64,000 bases of DNA from Pohlia nutans (lineage: Eukaryota > Streptophyta > Bryopsida > Bryales > Mniaceae), in the NCBI GenBank assembly GCA_022496805.1, contig CM040100.1:27557009-27621008 (forward strand). Reading direction: 5' to 3'. The position numbers were made by a program, and so were the translations under genes. Each line of letters opens with the position of its first letter. The first letter of the stretch is position 1. Positions 22,801 through 34,684 of this stretch are shown here, in pieces. Under the pieces are notes generated by a model, which was not told where the DNA came from, did no database searches, and saw only the letters and a program-made list of their open reading frames with translations.

Positions 22801-23932
22801 CTCTTCTTTCTCTCTAGCAGTGAGAATTCTGTACCTGGCATACAAATGGTAGATGAAAGGGGCCAAGGAGCATCCTTTTCTCCCTCCAATCTTGCTTACC
22901 TCCCGGAATACTACGTCGTCCAAGATAAGGCCCCATCCGCACACCCTGTTGCCCAAGTACAAGCTTCGTATATGGTCTTCATCAACTTCAGGGTGCAGGT
23001 GGTGGGCTTGTCCGGGCTCAAAGTGGGCACTGGAAACCGGAGCAGGCGCCTCTCCCGGTTACTCCTGCACTCTTCCATCCAGAATCCGTCGTTGTTCGAG
23101 GGCGGCCTCAAAAATCGCTTCTTGACCCATCCGGTATCTTCTCTCGTCTTGTCGTAGCCAAGAGGGCTATCCGGGAAATTGTAGGTGGTGTGCCAGTGCG
23201 CCTCAACCCACTTCTTCGGCCGTGCCCGGAGTTTGTGCTCTTGAAATTCCGGTACCACCTTCCCCGTCGCGATCTCCTATAGTACACGGTCGTCGAGGAT
23301 GTTCCAAGGTACGTTGAGGAATTCCTCGCACCCAATCTTCCGCAGGTCCTCCCGCAGCTACTCCCGGTGCTCCGATTTGCTAGGGATGTCCGGGCGCACT
23401 TGCTTCTCCGCGATTGGGCGTCTGGGCCTCTAATTTTCTTGCTGCTTTCTCCCCATCGCTACCGACTCCGGATGCTCTCTCTCCCGATTTCGAGCGCTCC
23501 GCCTAAATTCCCGGAAAAGTTGCCCGCCGGTTGGTCGCTCTTCTCCACCGCTCGCTAAGTCCGGAAACACGAAAATCTAAGGTCATGGAGGGCTCGACGC
23601 GTTGCGCTGGAATGAATAGTGCGCCGCCCAATTGACAGCCGCCCATTTCAAGGCGCGAAGTCCGGCCGGGTCCAGGATAGACTCGTCCATGCCACCCGGT
23701 TCCCAGTCCGGGTAGCCTAACCCGTCCGGAAACCCCCCTCCTAATCCGGATCTTCTAACAGGTCCAGAAGCCCTAGCAATAACTCTACTACGTGCACGAG
23801 CGCCTCTTCCTCATAAGTAGTTAAATGCCTCATCATGGCCACTTAAAACCGCGCTTATTTATGGAGATTCTGGCTACTCCTAGCTACCCTAAAATCCTAA
23901 CTGGATACTTCCAGGAAAAACAAGGTTTGACA
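19869..23932 (-). mobile_element. 4-kb TGTC...GACA gag-like element, copy 2, inverted
   Basis: Read on the minus strand it starts TGTCAAACCTTGTTTTTCC at 23932 and ends GCACGTGCTATGACA, the same ends as copy 1. The flanks are AAGGG on the left and AGGGG on the right, a near-perfect 5-bp (perfect 4-bp) target duplication. Overall order (TATA-like box, gag-like frame, 3' repeat block) is the same as in copy 1, but the sequence is well diverged, so these are old, separate insertions rather than a recent inverted duplication. Confidence 0.8.
21529..23258 (-). pseudogene. Gag-like protein of the inverted element, frame disruptions
   Basis: Pieces at 23258-22911, 22962-22723 and 22656-21529 together match the copy-1 protein. 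They include the shared LLRFPVPTLSPDKPTT block, IGGRKGCSLAPFIYHLYARY, and a 375-aa frame with a Glu/Asp/Lys/Arg-rich linker. That frame ends in a helical domain (EKEYGVVYTSMRGVGTLL ... KQDRTAIHLLQRLF). A frame change near 22940 and a TAG near 22723 interrupt it. The C-terminal domain of about 190 aa is intact here and aligns over its length with copy 1 despite many substitutions. Role inferred as gag-like; no enzyme domains are seen. Confidence 0.6.
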
Positions 23933-24560
23933 AGGGGGATAGTGTTATCAGTAAAATAGTAACCTCTAGTAGTTACTACCGACTTGTTTTTTTACTAGCT
24001 CGGTAATTTTCCAAATTACCTTCGAAAGTAGATCTGAAACGACTTTTTGACCAATCTGACTGTTCACTACTAGAAAATCCAACTGTTCTGTTGATTCGGT
24101 CGCGTTGATGAAGGACACTTTTCTGTTGATTTGGACAGAAATCTGTTGATTTGGACAAAAACGCGACCACATTAACGCCACCGAATCAACAGAACTGTTG
24201 GATTTTCTAGTAGTGGTTACTAGTCAGATCAGGTTGTACATGTATAAAAGCAATAAAGCCAAACCTCTTGGCAAGCGTTGTTTTTCCCATTGTTTTATTT
24301 TGTTTCTTTGTGTGTTTTGCAGGGTTCTTCTCTACTTTCAGCTCTCTTCTATCTTGTTGCTGCTACATTTACAATTAGAAACCTTTCTCTTTTATCTTCC
24401 TTTCTCGCCTTAGTGCAATGCTGAGATCTCAGATCTACTACCGAGTAGAGTTTTATTGTCTTTGTTTTCTGTATTCCTTCTGAAATTCCCTCTCCCACAG
24501 CTCAGTAGTCAACTACCGAGCTCCTGTCGAGAAAGGGGAACTACTAGTGTAACTCCTCCC
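23933..24560 (+). mobile_element. Possible LTR-like segment
   Basis: The segment begins near TGTTATCAG (23943) and contains TATAAAAGC and AATAAAG close together (24242-24258). It has TAGTAG/CTACCGAG short inverted motifs near both sides. These suit a Copia-type LTR with promoter and polyadenylation signals. No partner LTR, primer-binding site or internal domain is visible, so the call is weak. Confidence 0.25.
24065..24215. mobile_element. CACTA-type MITE, 151 bp, 3-bp target duplication GTT
   Basis: The ends are CACTACTAGAAAATCCAAC and its inverted complement GTTGGATTTTCTAGTAGTG, flanked by GTT on both sides (24062-24064, 24216-24218). The inverted arms extend inward through TGTTCTGTTGATTCGGT. 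CACTA ends with a 3-bp duplication identify the superfamily. It is non-coding and would depend on a CACTA transposase in trans. Confidence 0.92.
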
Positions 24561-25687
24561 CGTCTTGGTGTTTGCGTTGGTCTTGAATTGTCGGAGTGAG
24601 CTGGTGGATCCCGCGGTACTGACAGTTGACTGGGTTACGCCAATCTTTGGCGCAGTATAGGGCACTGACTCCTTCTATGGTGGGGTGATCCGCATGCCCA
24701 ACACGCATCATTTCGACCTGGCTGGAACGCGCCCACATTGATTTCTTTAGTTTGCATTGCTGCAATGGTTGATTTGGAATGGCGGGAATCCGGGATTCAT
24801 CGATACGAGTATTTGTGATAAAAAACCACCATCATCTGCTATGAGTTTTTCCACATGTTGATATGAGCACTTTGACTGTGCGACCGGTCAACGCGTCATA
24901 CTATTGAGCCGAGAGGTGAGTGTGATCTAAATGCCTCCAAGCAATGAACTCCTAACTTCTACGTGTCAACAAGAGAGTCAACGGCAAAGGAACGTGTCCT
25001 TCGTAGAGCCGACTTCCAAGCGTAAGGTGTCAACAAAGGAGTCAGAGAATTAACTCAGGCATTGGTGTCCATGGCTAAATCTATACGTGGTTGTAAAGAC
25101 AGTTTTTTGGCACCGGGGTTTTAAGAGAAAGAAAGATTCTGGAGTAGTATAAGAGCAACACAACACATGATAAGAGAAACAAACTGCAGTAAAAAACAGT
25201 GATAGAGAGCAATAAGGGATTGGACATTCATTCATTACTTGGTCCCCTTGGGAATACAACATACATACACACTACTGTATACACCAGAGGCGACTCAGTG
25301 TCCAAGCTAATCCTGAATACGACCCAAAGTTGAGGTAGGCGAGTGTTCTAGTTCTAACTTCTTGCATCCATTATACTACTTTGCCCTAACTATGTGCGAG
25401 CAACTGCCAGTGCCACCATCTAACGTACATGCCGTCCTTGGTCACCGCGGCTCCTAATGTTACCTTATACTGTTGTGGTAGGAGGTAACAACAAGCGACC
25501 CAATTCTTGGTATTGAATGACTTTGACGTGGTCATCTTGAAGTTGGGAGTGCCTGTGTTCTAATAGTCTTTTACTTGTAGGGTTCAAGGGTGCATTTTGA
25601 GGGGTTGCTCGACGACGAACGATCCATTTAGGGGCTTTCGCTTCAATTATATTGCCTCTGGATTTCTAATTATTATTTTATCTGTAG
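24561..25687. other. No gene recognised
   Basis: Short frames exist on both strands (24544-24765 minus, 25050-25262 minus) without domains. The right edge approaches the methyltransferase-like pseudogene. I searched for an upstream ParB-like domain by eye and did not find one. Confidence 0.4.
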
Positions 25688-26994
25688 ATTACCAGTTCGA
25701 ACAGTTCGCGGGATTCCGAATCCAAATGCTTGCCTGGATTTGCTCATTGCGGATGTCCTAGACAACCTGTCAGTCCCCTGCATCTCAATTCCCTCTTCTA
25801 TTGTGCCAGAGTAGAATACTCCATCTGCAAATGATTTTGTGGAGTTCTTTTTTGCCTTCGTCCAAAATCATCTTGGAGACAATGCGGGAGTCCTTCTTTT
25901 TGTCCCTAAAAATCTAGCCTTAAAGAAAGACGTTTTGGCGTGGGCTTCAACATATGGATTTGTACCATACAATAATTGGTAGGGCATGAACGGACTCCGA
26001 TTCTCATCTTTCAGAGATCCTACGCGCACGGTACTTACTGCTTTTTCGTGCATTGAAATTGTATTTGTGACTTAAATTCTACCTCATTTGGCATAAAATA
26101 ATTATGTATGATTACACATTCGAAATGCATGTCCTTGTAGTCACGCTGATTCTGGATCCTCCTTTTGTTCGTAACCGTTACAAGAACACATCAGTTACAT
26201 CAAAGTTTGTCCTTCACTCTAATGAAGACAAGCGTAAGGCTGGCATTGATTTGAAAGAAGACGACCTCTTTCACAATTTTACAATTGCTAAATCCCAGCT
26301 TATGAATGGAAACTTTCTATGGCGCGGTGCTCGAGAGAAACATTCCAAATTTGTTCAGATCTTTCTTGAGGCATCCACTATTCCTGGAGACATTGTGTTT
26401 GACTATATTGCATCCACTAGTTCGTCCATCATAGCCCTCATTTTCTTTTCTTGTTACATTCGTTTTCCATGTACACATCGTTAACTGTACTTCTCATTGT
26501 ATCTTAAGATGCATTTGTTCAATTACTTTTTGAATTTCAGGTGCCTTTGTTCATGCATACCGAAGTACAAGTTGCCACCTAGTTGCAGTGGAGTATGACA
26601 CGAGAATCTTCAAAGGGGTCTTGGAAGGCTTAAAGGACCCCACTCCTGCTTTTTCCTCAGCCTTGAAAAAGAGGACTCATGCAATTACACTTCTTGACGA
26701 CGAGTGGCTGGCCTCGAAAATAAAACGACCTCGATTTTGTTAGTAAGTTAACCTTCCTCCAATGCATGACAGTCTTAGATAACATTTAAGTATTTTAATT
26801 TGTTATTAAGTTACCCTAAACCCTAAATCATAATGGGTTGACAATGTTGTAGAGGGTCAATGAGCATTGAGATCAAAAAAGTCATAGCGCAATATCAAAG
26901 TCTGGATGAGTCCTTTGCTTTACCGTGCTACATTGAGCAATTAGCAAACGCTTTTGCTTGTACGCCATCCCCGCAGCCAATTTCATCAAAATAA
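25688..26994 (+). pseudogene. DNA methyltransferase-like pseudogene (N4/N6 adenine/cytosine class fold)
   Basis: Four exon-like blocks match the intact gene at 37.8-39.4 kb: 25688-26030, 26116-26419, 26541-26741 and 26853-26994. The first carries CLDLLIADVLDNL, aligned with the motif-IV strand where DPPY is expected but absent, and GVLLFVPKN. In-frame TAG codons lie at 25812 and 25980. The second carries WRGAREKHSKFVQIF and PGDIVFDYIASTG, the motif-I region; the third CHLVAVEYD, as expected for the SAM-binding acidic strand end. The second exon's acceptor is AC rather than AG. Two stops and a lost splice site show it is dead. Block order (target motif IV, then motif I) is that of the beta-class DNA methylases. 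Confidence 0.75.
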
Positions 26995-28480
26995 AAAACG
27001 GATAGGGTTTCAAATGGGGTACACAAATTCCTGGATTTAGTTGTCAAGGAAGGCAGTGAATCCAGTGACTCTAGTAGCTATAGTAGCACCTCACACTCTA
27101 TTTGAACTATTGTAAGTTTTTCAATTGAAATTTAACAGCAAGGCTAAAAGGACCTCTGATGAGGGATCATTCCGTTCAATTGACTTATGCACTCTACTCT
27201 TGAACTTATTGTTTCATATGATTTTAGCCTCCACAACAAACTTCAAAATTTGATTGAAATTACACTCTTTGGTTGATTCAATATTTGATTCAATTGTTTT
27301 TTACAAGTGGGTGTTTTTATGGTATGGTCACTATGGTGGGCACAATATTGTAACCTCTTTTTTTAATTTTCGTTGTTATTATTTTTTAAGCATTTCTAGC
27401 TAATGCATGACATGAACAATTGATATGTGCTCGCAAACTTAGTTAGCTATTTGTTTTTAAAGCTCAAAATTTCAAACTACTATAAATTATATTGATTGTC
27501 TACTGTATATATTGAAATAGGCACCCGTACCATAAAAACATCTAATTATCATTGAGAACTTAATTCCTAATGATGATATAAGTTTTTCCCGGCTTTAAGG
27601 TACTCTAAGTAAACTACCCTAAATCCCATACACTAAACCATTCATTCCATGGAAATAGGTCCTACATTACACCATGTCCTACATTGCTTCCACTGTAATT
27701 TGTGCTCACCACTCACCGCTCTACACTCACAAAATAGCATTCATGATAGCTAATTCATACACGTGTTGCAAATTCCTACGATTTTGAGTAAGGACCCATA
27801 TGTATGAGACAATCTCTTTACACTCCATTAGTATGACTTTTACGCAAATAGATTAAAAACATTTACTCGTATTGTATGATAATGAATAATGTTACTCCTA
27901 CTATAATTGTGTTTTTTTTTAATTGACTTTTATCATAGTCTAAATATTTTGTATAGAATCTTGCTATTATTGTGGAGTATGAATGTACTTTAATATTAGA
28001 ACTTATGTCATGTGATGAAGATTTGGGTTTAAATGAACTTTGGATATCATTTTTCATAGTATCTTTTGTGCTTTGGGTTCCATTTCTAATGTTTTTTAAA
28101 TTTTATTTTGTTTCAACATGTAGAAAAAGGGTACAAATGTTCAATCTCTACAACTAGACCTTTACCAAAAGTTGGATCTCCACAACTAGAATCTTTTCAC
28201 CTAGTTTTTTCATAATAGGCTAAAATTTATCTACTTATTTATAGTTGATTTTTTATTTTTCTTATTATTATTTTGGAGCCAAATGATGTGACTGGACCTT
28301 TTTAAGGATTTTTTAGGAATAGTTCAAAATTTAAAAAATGCCATAGTTCACCGGCAAGAGTGTGTTCATTGTTTGGAATCCAGGCTTATTGTCATGTCTT
28401 ATTTTAGAAGTTGAGGTGGCATGTCCATGTAGGACCCCTCAAAAGTCTTGTTCTAGATGACATATAGAATTAGTAAATTT
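26995..28480. other. AT-rich gene-free region with repeat R
   Basis: No frame of coding quality. Poly-T and poly-A tracts are common. Short frames at 27863-28057 and 27972-28157 overlap on opposite strands and look like chance. Confidence 0.5.
27630..27760 (+). repeat. Dispersed repeat R, copy 3
   Basis: CCATGGAAATAGGTCC is preceded by ACCCTAAATCC and followed by GTGCTCACCACTCACCGC and CTACACTCAC. It lies about 650 bp downstream of the methyltransferase-like pseudogene, as copy 4 lies downstream of the intact gene. Confidence 0.55.
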
Positions 28481-28489
28481 TTTACCCTC

Positions 28490-28900
28490 GATCATTATCC
28501 AATTGCTTGACTACCCCTTTCAATTCCCGACTGCCTCTAGCTCTACTTCCCCTTTCAACTCTGGACTCCCTCAAGTCCCATTGCTCCCAACTGCCTCTAG
28601 CCCTACTCCCACTTTCGACTCCGGACTCCTTCTAGCCCAATTGCTTCTTTCAACTCCCAACTCCTGCTTCTAGCCCGATTGCTCCCCTTCAACTCTTGAA
28701 TGCTTTTAGTATGATTGTCCCCCTTCAACTCCCAATTGCCTCTAGCCCTCTAGCCCAACTGCCTGACTTGCCTTTCAACTCCGGATTGCCCCTTTTCAAC
28801 TTTGGACATCCTCTAGCCCAAATGATACTATGACTTTCCCTTTCAACTCCCTACTCCGGACTGCCTCTAGCCGACTGCCCCCTTTCAATTCCAGGGGTTG
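28490..28900. repeat. Pyrimidine-rich tandem repeat, about 35-50-bp unit
   Basis: Units contain TTTCAACTCCGGACTGCC and TCTAGCCC in varied order, about ten copies. No coding role is apparent. Confidence 0.8.
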
Positions 28901-30890
28901 TAGAAGGCCTCAAGTTCCCAAGAAGTTTCATGATCCTCTTGAAGCTGATGGCCAACTACATGTTATCATGGTGGATTTCATAGTTTGTGCCACCATGGCA
29001 ATTAGACAATCATTAAAAACTTAAAATTAAAAATAACTAAAAACTGAAAAAAACAGAAAGACAACAATGAAAGCAACCTTGGCACGTTGCTGTGCCTACG
29101 GTGGGGCCCAAAATCATTTATTTATTTATTTGTAGTTTTATTTTATTTTTTAACAGTTTGAGCAATCGGGTGGGGACAGTCCAGGTAGTCGAGGCAGTCG
29201 AGGCAGTCGGGTTCGGATAGTCGGGTTGGAACAGTCAAGGCAGCAAGAGTAGTCAAGTAGGAGCAGTCGAAGTAGTCAAGTTGGTATAGTCCGGGGGTAC
29301 AACTTTGATGGCCTTCCAAAATTACTAAAGGTACAAAATTTAAATCCATATCACAAGGTAATCCTAGTCAAATATTGATGTGTCAATATACATGGTAAAG
29401 TAGAAAATAAAATTACCTAGTAAAACTAAAGGCGACATAACCTAGCATGATCTGGCATAATGCCAACATAACATCATGCCGGCAGGATACGACATTGTGC
29501 CGGGATTTCTCTCTGACACGACACGATGAACAACCATAAATGCGAATGGTTCATGCTATCATTTGTGATCAACTGTATGGGAATTGACTTCCACTTAAAT
29601 TGGAAGTTTTCATCTGTTCTCCCATGTAATAAATCCAAATCAAGTGAAAGTGTTGTGATTGATGTACATAAATTCAAGAGTTTTGCAAATCTACATGTGT
29701 CGGAAGCAAATTATACCCGATTTGACTAACCTACACCATTCTCCAATTATATTATCGGAATTTCATCATTATCATATAATCATTACTCAGTCTATATACT
29801 GCAGATATCATGGAGTCCGCATTCCTAGGTTCTCCCAAAGATTACTCTTTGGATGACAATGTTCAGGTTCTACACTTCTACCTAGGAAGTCACACAATAT
29901 TCTGAATTTCGAGGCATTCTTCAGAGGCTTTGAATTAAAAAGTTGGTCACACTTTACACTGACGGTGGTCTCCCTGCGGCGAAAGGCATATGTCACAGTG
30001 TCAGCTCCAAACTTGTGCTCAGTTGTAACTGTCCACTTGGGGACTCACACGTTGTTGTCCAAATCTCAAAGAGCCTTTCAATCGATGTGTGCCGGACAAC
30101 TGGAGGTATTCCGCGCAAGCATGGCCAATTGAATCCGTCTATTGCAATGGTGCAAGCCTCTGCAATCACAAGATCTGTAATAATTTCAACTGCCGCAAAG
30201 CCAGCCTTTCGCAGCCGGCGTCTTCGTGGAGCACTCGATATACCAGTACTTTAAGGAACCTACCACGTGAGGCTTGTGTTAAGGCCAAAGGTCTTCCCAC
30301 CCAGGAGTCCACTGATGGTGTTTCCAACAAAGTCTGTTGTCAGTTCCAATAACTGTGTTCAGCTGTTTCCAAGGGAGAAGATTCGCGCATTCCGTGAGGG
30401 TATGGAGACATCCTTTTAGTTCAGATTCCACATGAAGTTGGACATCCATAGGCAAATTCATCGTGGCTCTCAAAGTAGCAGGGTGGCAACAGTTGAGGGT
30501 ATTGATGTCTGTATACCGGCATGGAGGCACTACTAGAATTAGGGGGGTATAGCAATGTTTTCGAGCAACGTTCGGACTATAGCCCCGTTGGATTGAGCAA
30601 ACGTTGCTGTCACGGGGGCTGGGGCGGGCTACGAAGTTTTCGAGCAACGTCTGTGAGTTCTAATAGACTGCCCCCGTTCCCAGCGTTCCCGTGCTGCAGC
30701 GGTTGAAGATACTGCTCTACAGCAGCTCTTAATTTAGGGAGTTACCTTGCTCTTGCACAGTAGGGCCAGCGGTTTTGACCAGCGTAGTAAATAGTGTTTA
30801 GGCTAGTTGTAACGGAACCTCCTCGTTTACAAGTGTGTTGATTTCTAATTTCTTATATTGGCTTTTTGTTTCACAATAAACATAAAAGCT
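28901..30890. other. No confident gene; short GGCAGTCGA repeats and a degraded frame
   Basis: A tract at 29170-29285 repeats AGTCGAGGC / AGTCAAGT about ten times. At 30279-30647 the minus strand holds a 122-aa frame with Cys and Trp residues (MNLPMDVQLHVESELKGC ... ECANLLPWKQLN) that looks like a decayed protein, with stops on both sides. I do not recognise it. GTTTTCGAGCAACGTTCG recurs near 30558 and 30639. Confidence 0.4.
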
Positions 30891-30894
30891 TCTT

Positions 30895-31451
30895 AATCCA
30901 ACTGTGCAAAAAAATTCCAAAATAAAGTCCCCGTACTTATGGCTGCATTTTCCAATAATTGCAATTCCTAGTCAAAAAGCATAGAGTTAGCAACATTCCA
31001 AGAACATATGGGAAATTGTATTTCATAAATAAATAAAAATTTGGATAGTGTTCACAATGATGTTAGGCACCTAACTGTGCAAAAAAAAACCTAAAAGGAG
31101 TCCCGGGACTTATGGCTGCATTTTCCACTAATTGCAATTCCTAGTCAAAAAACATAGAGTTTGCAAACTCCCAATAACATATGGAAAATATTTTTCATAA
31201 ATATAACAAAAATTTGATGGTGTTTGCAATGATGTTAGGCCCCCACTTGTGCAAAAAAATTCCTAAAACGAGTCCCGGGACTCAAGGCTGCATTTTCCAC
31301 TAATTGCAATTCCTAGTCAAAAAGCATAGAGTTCGCAAACTCCCAATAACATATGGAAAATATTTCTCATAAATATAACAAAAATATTTCGGTGTTTCCA
31401 ATTATGTTAGGCACCCAACCGTGCAAAAAAATTCCTAAAAGGAGTCCCGGG
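30895..31451. repeat. 175-bp tandem repeat, three units and the start of a fourth
   Basis: Units start near 30899, 31074, 31249 and 31424 with CAACTGTGCAAAAAAA and contain GTCCCGGGACTTATGGCTGC and ATTGCAATTCCTAGTC. The fourth unit is cut after GAGTCCCGGG by the 4-kb-element fragment, which marks that as an insertion point. Confidence 0.9.
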
Positions 31452-32213
31452 TGTCGTAGCACGTGATACCGGGTACTCCCCTAGAACGCACTTTTTCGTA
31501 TTAAGAACGCTCGTAGAGGTGATTATCGTTCCGCGGAGATTCTGTGAAGTGGGAGGTTTCCAAAGATGGTCCCGGGCTGGTGACTCCTCTCTCTCAATCA
31601 CCAGCTGAATTCCTCTTTCCTACTGAACCGGATCTTCTTCTACTGACTGACCCGGTTGCGACTAGATCCGGTTTCCTTCTGGGTTGGAAATCTTTCCAGC
31701 CCTACTCTGTCCGGTCTATCCAAACAACTCAACTTGGTTTATGTTAACCTCTGTTTTCCGTCAGAGGGTTCTCCATTTACATTTAGCGGTGCTGGATTTA
31801 GAGACACATTCTTCTTGCTGATTCAAGTGATGGGAACTTCACTACCTTCCGGTTATTCTAGCTCAACTCCTCAATCCAGGTAATTCCCGTACTGCACTTC
31901 AGCTGCGAATTCATCCCAAACCCACAGCCGGTCACATAAGCGCAACCCGGTTTTCCCCCTTCTCAAAATACTTCATCGACTTGATAACCAGGATGGACCC
32001 TTATCCGGGGTGTCCGAGATCGGTTGAACTCCTAACAGTTCATTTTACTCTGGTTAGTCCGGACTCTTCTATCACATGATCTACCCAGGTGTTGGCACCT
32101 CAACCAGACTACCCGTCTAGGAGTTCTGAGAGGACCGGAGTACCCCCTCCTATCCACTCAGCCACTAACCCGGATTATACCTTGCAACAAAGCACGGAAC
32201 AACCCACATTCAA
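31452..32213 (-). mobile_element. 3' fragment of the 4-kb gag-like element
   Basis: It begins TGTCGTAGCACGTGATACC, the 3' terminus of the element read inverted. It continues through the CCGCGGAGATTCTGTGAAG and CCACTCAGCCACTAACCCGG blocks seen in copies 1 and 2. It stops near 32213, where it joins the SWIM region of the third MULE copy directly. The gag-like frame and the 5' end are missing. Confidence 0.82.
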
Positions 32214-33915
32214 CTAGTGTCAGCATCTCCTTGAAATAAAGGCAGGAGCAGTCTAGAAACTGGGAAATTGTGAGATGGTACTACTCAATTGTTGAAGGCG
32301 TGCCCAAATCCAACGTGACGATGCAACCTAGGGCAGGGACTGGAACCATGTCCACCTTCCTTATGCAACCTTTGTATGCTCCGGCACTGGCACAGTTGTT
32401 GGCTTGCTTGATGGATGGGCTCTTTTTGTTGCGGCGGACACTTTTGCCGTGCCGTCGCTTGGGAACTTCATCAGGGAATGCTGGAGTTGCATAGGATGAC
32501 AAGTCAACGGGGAGAGGGTGGTCTTGGAAGAGCCTTCGCGGCGATATGATTTCCCGCTGTGGAAGTCAAAAATCAGCATTCTCTAAGGCAAGTATCTCCT
32601 TGCGTGTTAGGTTAGTGCCGTTCTTGACGGGCCAGATCTCAGGGACCTCCGGGCGGGACATAACCCACTTTCTACGGGTTCCTTTGACACACCTCTCAAT
32701 GTCGTCGTTGCAGAAGAAAAATTGCATGCGGTCCTTGCAATTTTTCCTGTAGTTGTCCATCAAGCCCGTGTACGTAGGAGCAGCGGTAGATTTTCCGTCT
32801 TGTACGATTCGAGCGATGCATTTCTTCTTAGTGACAGCCTGCTACGCGAAACAAGCCTTCGCAGATGTTTTTGGCAGCCTAGCTATGTGCCACTGACTCT
32901 CGTCGCAAGCCGTTTCTTGCACGGAAGTAACGTGGTTTAGGGCTGCCGTTGGGGTGGGCTCTGGTACCTGCACTGGCACATCTAATTTCTCTAATGCTTG
33001 GGGAGAGTCTGCTAGCTCTACAGGAGAAGCATTGAGGTTTAAGACGTTGTTCCTTGCAGACCTGGTTTGGACTCGAGGACGCGAGATGCTGATCATATCA
33101 GGTCGGTGAGAGTCAAACTCCGAGCCGATGGGAACGTCTGCTTTCCGCTTCAACGACAAAAAGACTTCCTCTCCTTCGAGTTGAGGCGTTCGAGTGCAGA
33201 ACTCCTCAGCTCCCGGCATTTTCGCTAATGCTTCGTGTAGGGATTCTGAGTTCCCCGTGCGCTCTGTAGACTTCTGTGCAATCCGAAGTTTCAGTTCTTC
33301 TTTGGTAGGGTCAGTTCCAGCTCTATCCCCCTTGAGGTATTGGTAGTACGCGACGCTCTGCATGAAGGATCGGACGAAGTCATCCTCAGTAGCGACAAAA
33401 AGGTCTGACCCTCGATCACCGGATTGTTGTTTCCATTTGTTGTGGATACTTTCCGCTAAGTTGCAAGAGGACATTTCAGCCAACTCGTCCTCAATGAGGT
33501 CCTAGTATATAGAAAGCACTGCACCTTTAGAGTTTGTAGATGAAGAGAGGAAAATAAGTAATGGCAGAGACTTAGGGTTTTGGATTTAGGGTTTAGGAGC
33601 TCACCAGCTGCATGAAGCCTCCCCATTGGCGGTATCGAAAATGCCAGAAGGCAAGCCATAGGTCGAAACGTCTCAATCCATCTTCTGTTGTAGCTCTTGA
33701 GGACAGCCACCAAGCTCGGATAGCTAAGTACCTGGAATCTGCATCCGCTTGCGTTGAGGCGTTCTTGTATTGCTTCCAAAGCATGCGATGTTGGTCTTGG
33801 AGGTCAGCTCTAATGTCAGCCTTCGTGTGCATCTCCAATGATTGCACCCAATGGAAGAGACAAGTTCCTTCTCTATATGGCATTGGGATTGATGCATCTC
33901 CACAGTCCTTTTTCC
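32214..33915 (-). pseudogene. MULE transposase remnant, third copy
   Basis: Minus-strand blocks match the 4948-8780 gene. The first is a catalytic tail with CLFHW and FDLWLAFWHFRYRQWGGFM (33915-33593). An intron follows at the same position. Then come EDELAEMSSCNLAESIHNKW (33490 on), WHIARLPKTSAKACFA, FFFCNDDIERCVKGTRRKW, and IVTLDLGTPSTIE ending in a TAG. Frames change near 32840 and 32570. It stops at the start of the SWIM finger (CSCLYFKE), where the 4-kb-element fragment begins. The N-terminal half is lost where the 205-bp repeat array starts. Confidence 0.85.
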
Positions 33916-34680
33916 ACAATTTCAAGGACGCATCATATACCATTGAAAAGGTACTCTCAAGACCTTTCCAACGATATATTACACGCTCCCAGATTCCAAA
34001 AATTGCAGTCGCTACATCGAAAAGAAACTCCAGCAGAATCGAACTTGAGAATTCTCAATCTCGTCATGGCCGCTTCGCGACCCCAAAAAGAACTGCCGGT
34101 ACCGGCAGTCCTTTTTTCACAATTTCAAGGGCGCATCACATACCATTGAAAAGGTATTCTCAAGACCTTTCCAACGATATATTACACACTCGCAGAGTCC
34201 AAAAATTGCAGTTGCTACATCGAAAAGAAACTCCAGCAGAATCGAACTTGAGAATTCTCAATCTTGTCATGGCCACTTCGAGACCCCAAAAAGGACTGCC
34301 GGTACCGGCAGTCCTTTTTCCACAATTTCAAGGGCGCATAATATACCATTGGAAAGGTATTCTCAAGACCTTTCCAACGGCATATTACACGCTCCAAGAT
34401 TCCAAAAATTGCAGTCGCTACACCGAAAAGAAACTTCAGCAGAATCAAACTTCAAAAAATCTCAATCTCGTCATGGCCGCTTCAAGACCCCAAAAAGGAC
34501 TGCCGGTACCGGCAGTGCTTTTTCAACAATTTCAAGGGCGCATAATGTACCATTGGAAAGGTATTCTCAAAACCTTTTCAATGGTATATTACACGCTCCA
34601 AGATTCCAAAAATTGCAGTCGCTACACTGAAAAGTAACTTCAGCAGAATCGATCTTGAGAATTCTCAATCTCGTCGTATT
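33905..34680. repeat. About 205-bp tandem repeat, four units, each with a hairpin and a KpnI palindrome
   Basis: Units near 33905, 34105, 34310 and 34515 carry ACTGCCGGTACCGGCAGT (missing from the first), then ATTTCAAGGGCGCATAATA and the long hairpin with CCATTGGAAAGG / CCTTTCCAACG arms, then ATTGCAGTCGCTACA. The open frame at 33612-34637 is a translation of this array. Confidence 0.9.
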
Positions 34681-34684
34681 TGGG

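Noticed and set aside
15014..23932. The two 4-kb units as the LTR pair of one large retrotransposon
   Set aside because: They are in inverted orientation, strongly diverged, and each has its own target duplication. LTRs must be direct and near-identical at insertion.
33612..34637. Long 341-aa plus-strand frame
   Set aside because: It translates the 205-bp repeat units four times and runs antisense to a MULE remnant at its left end.
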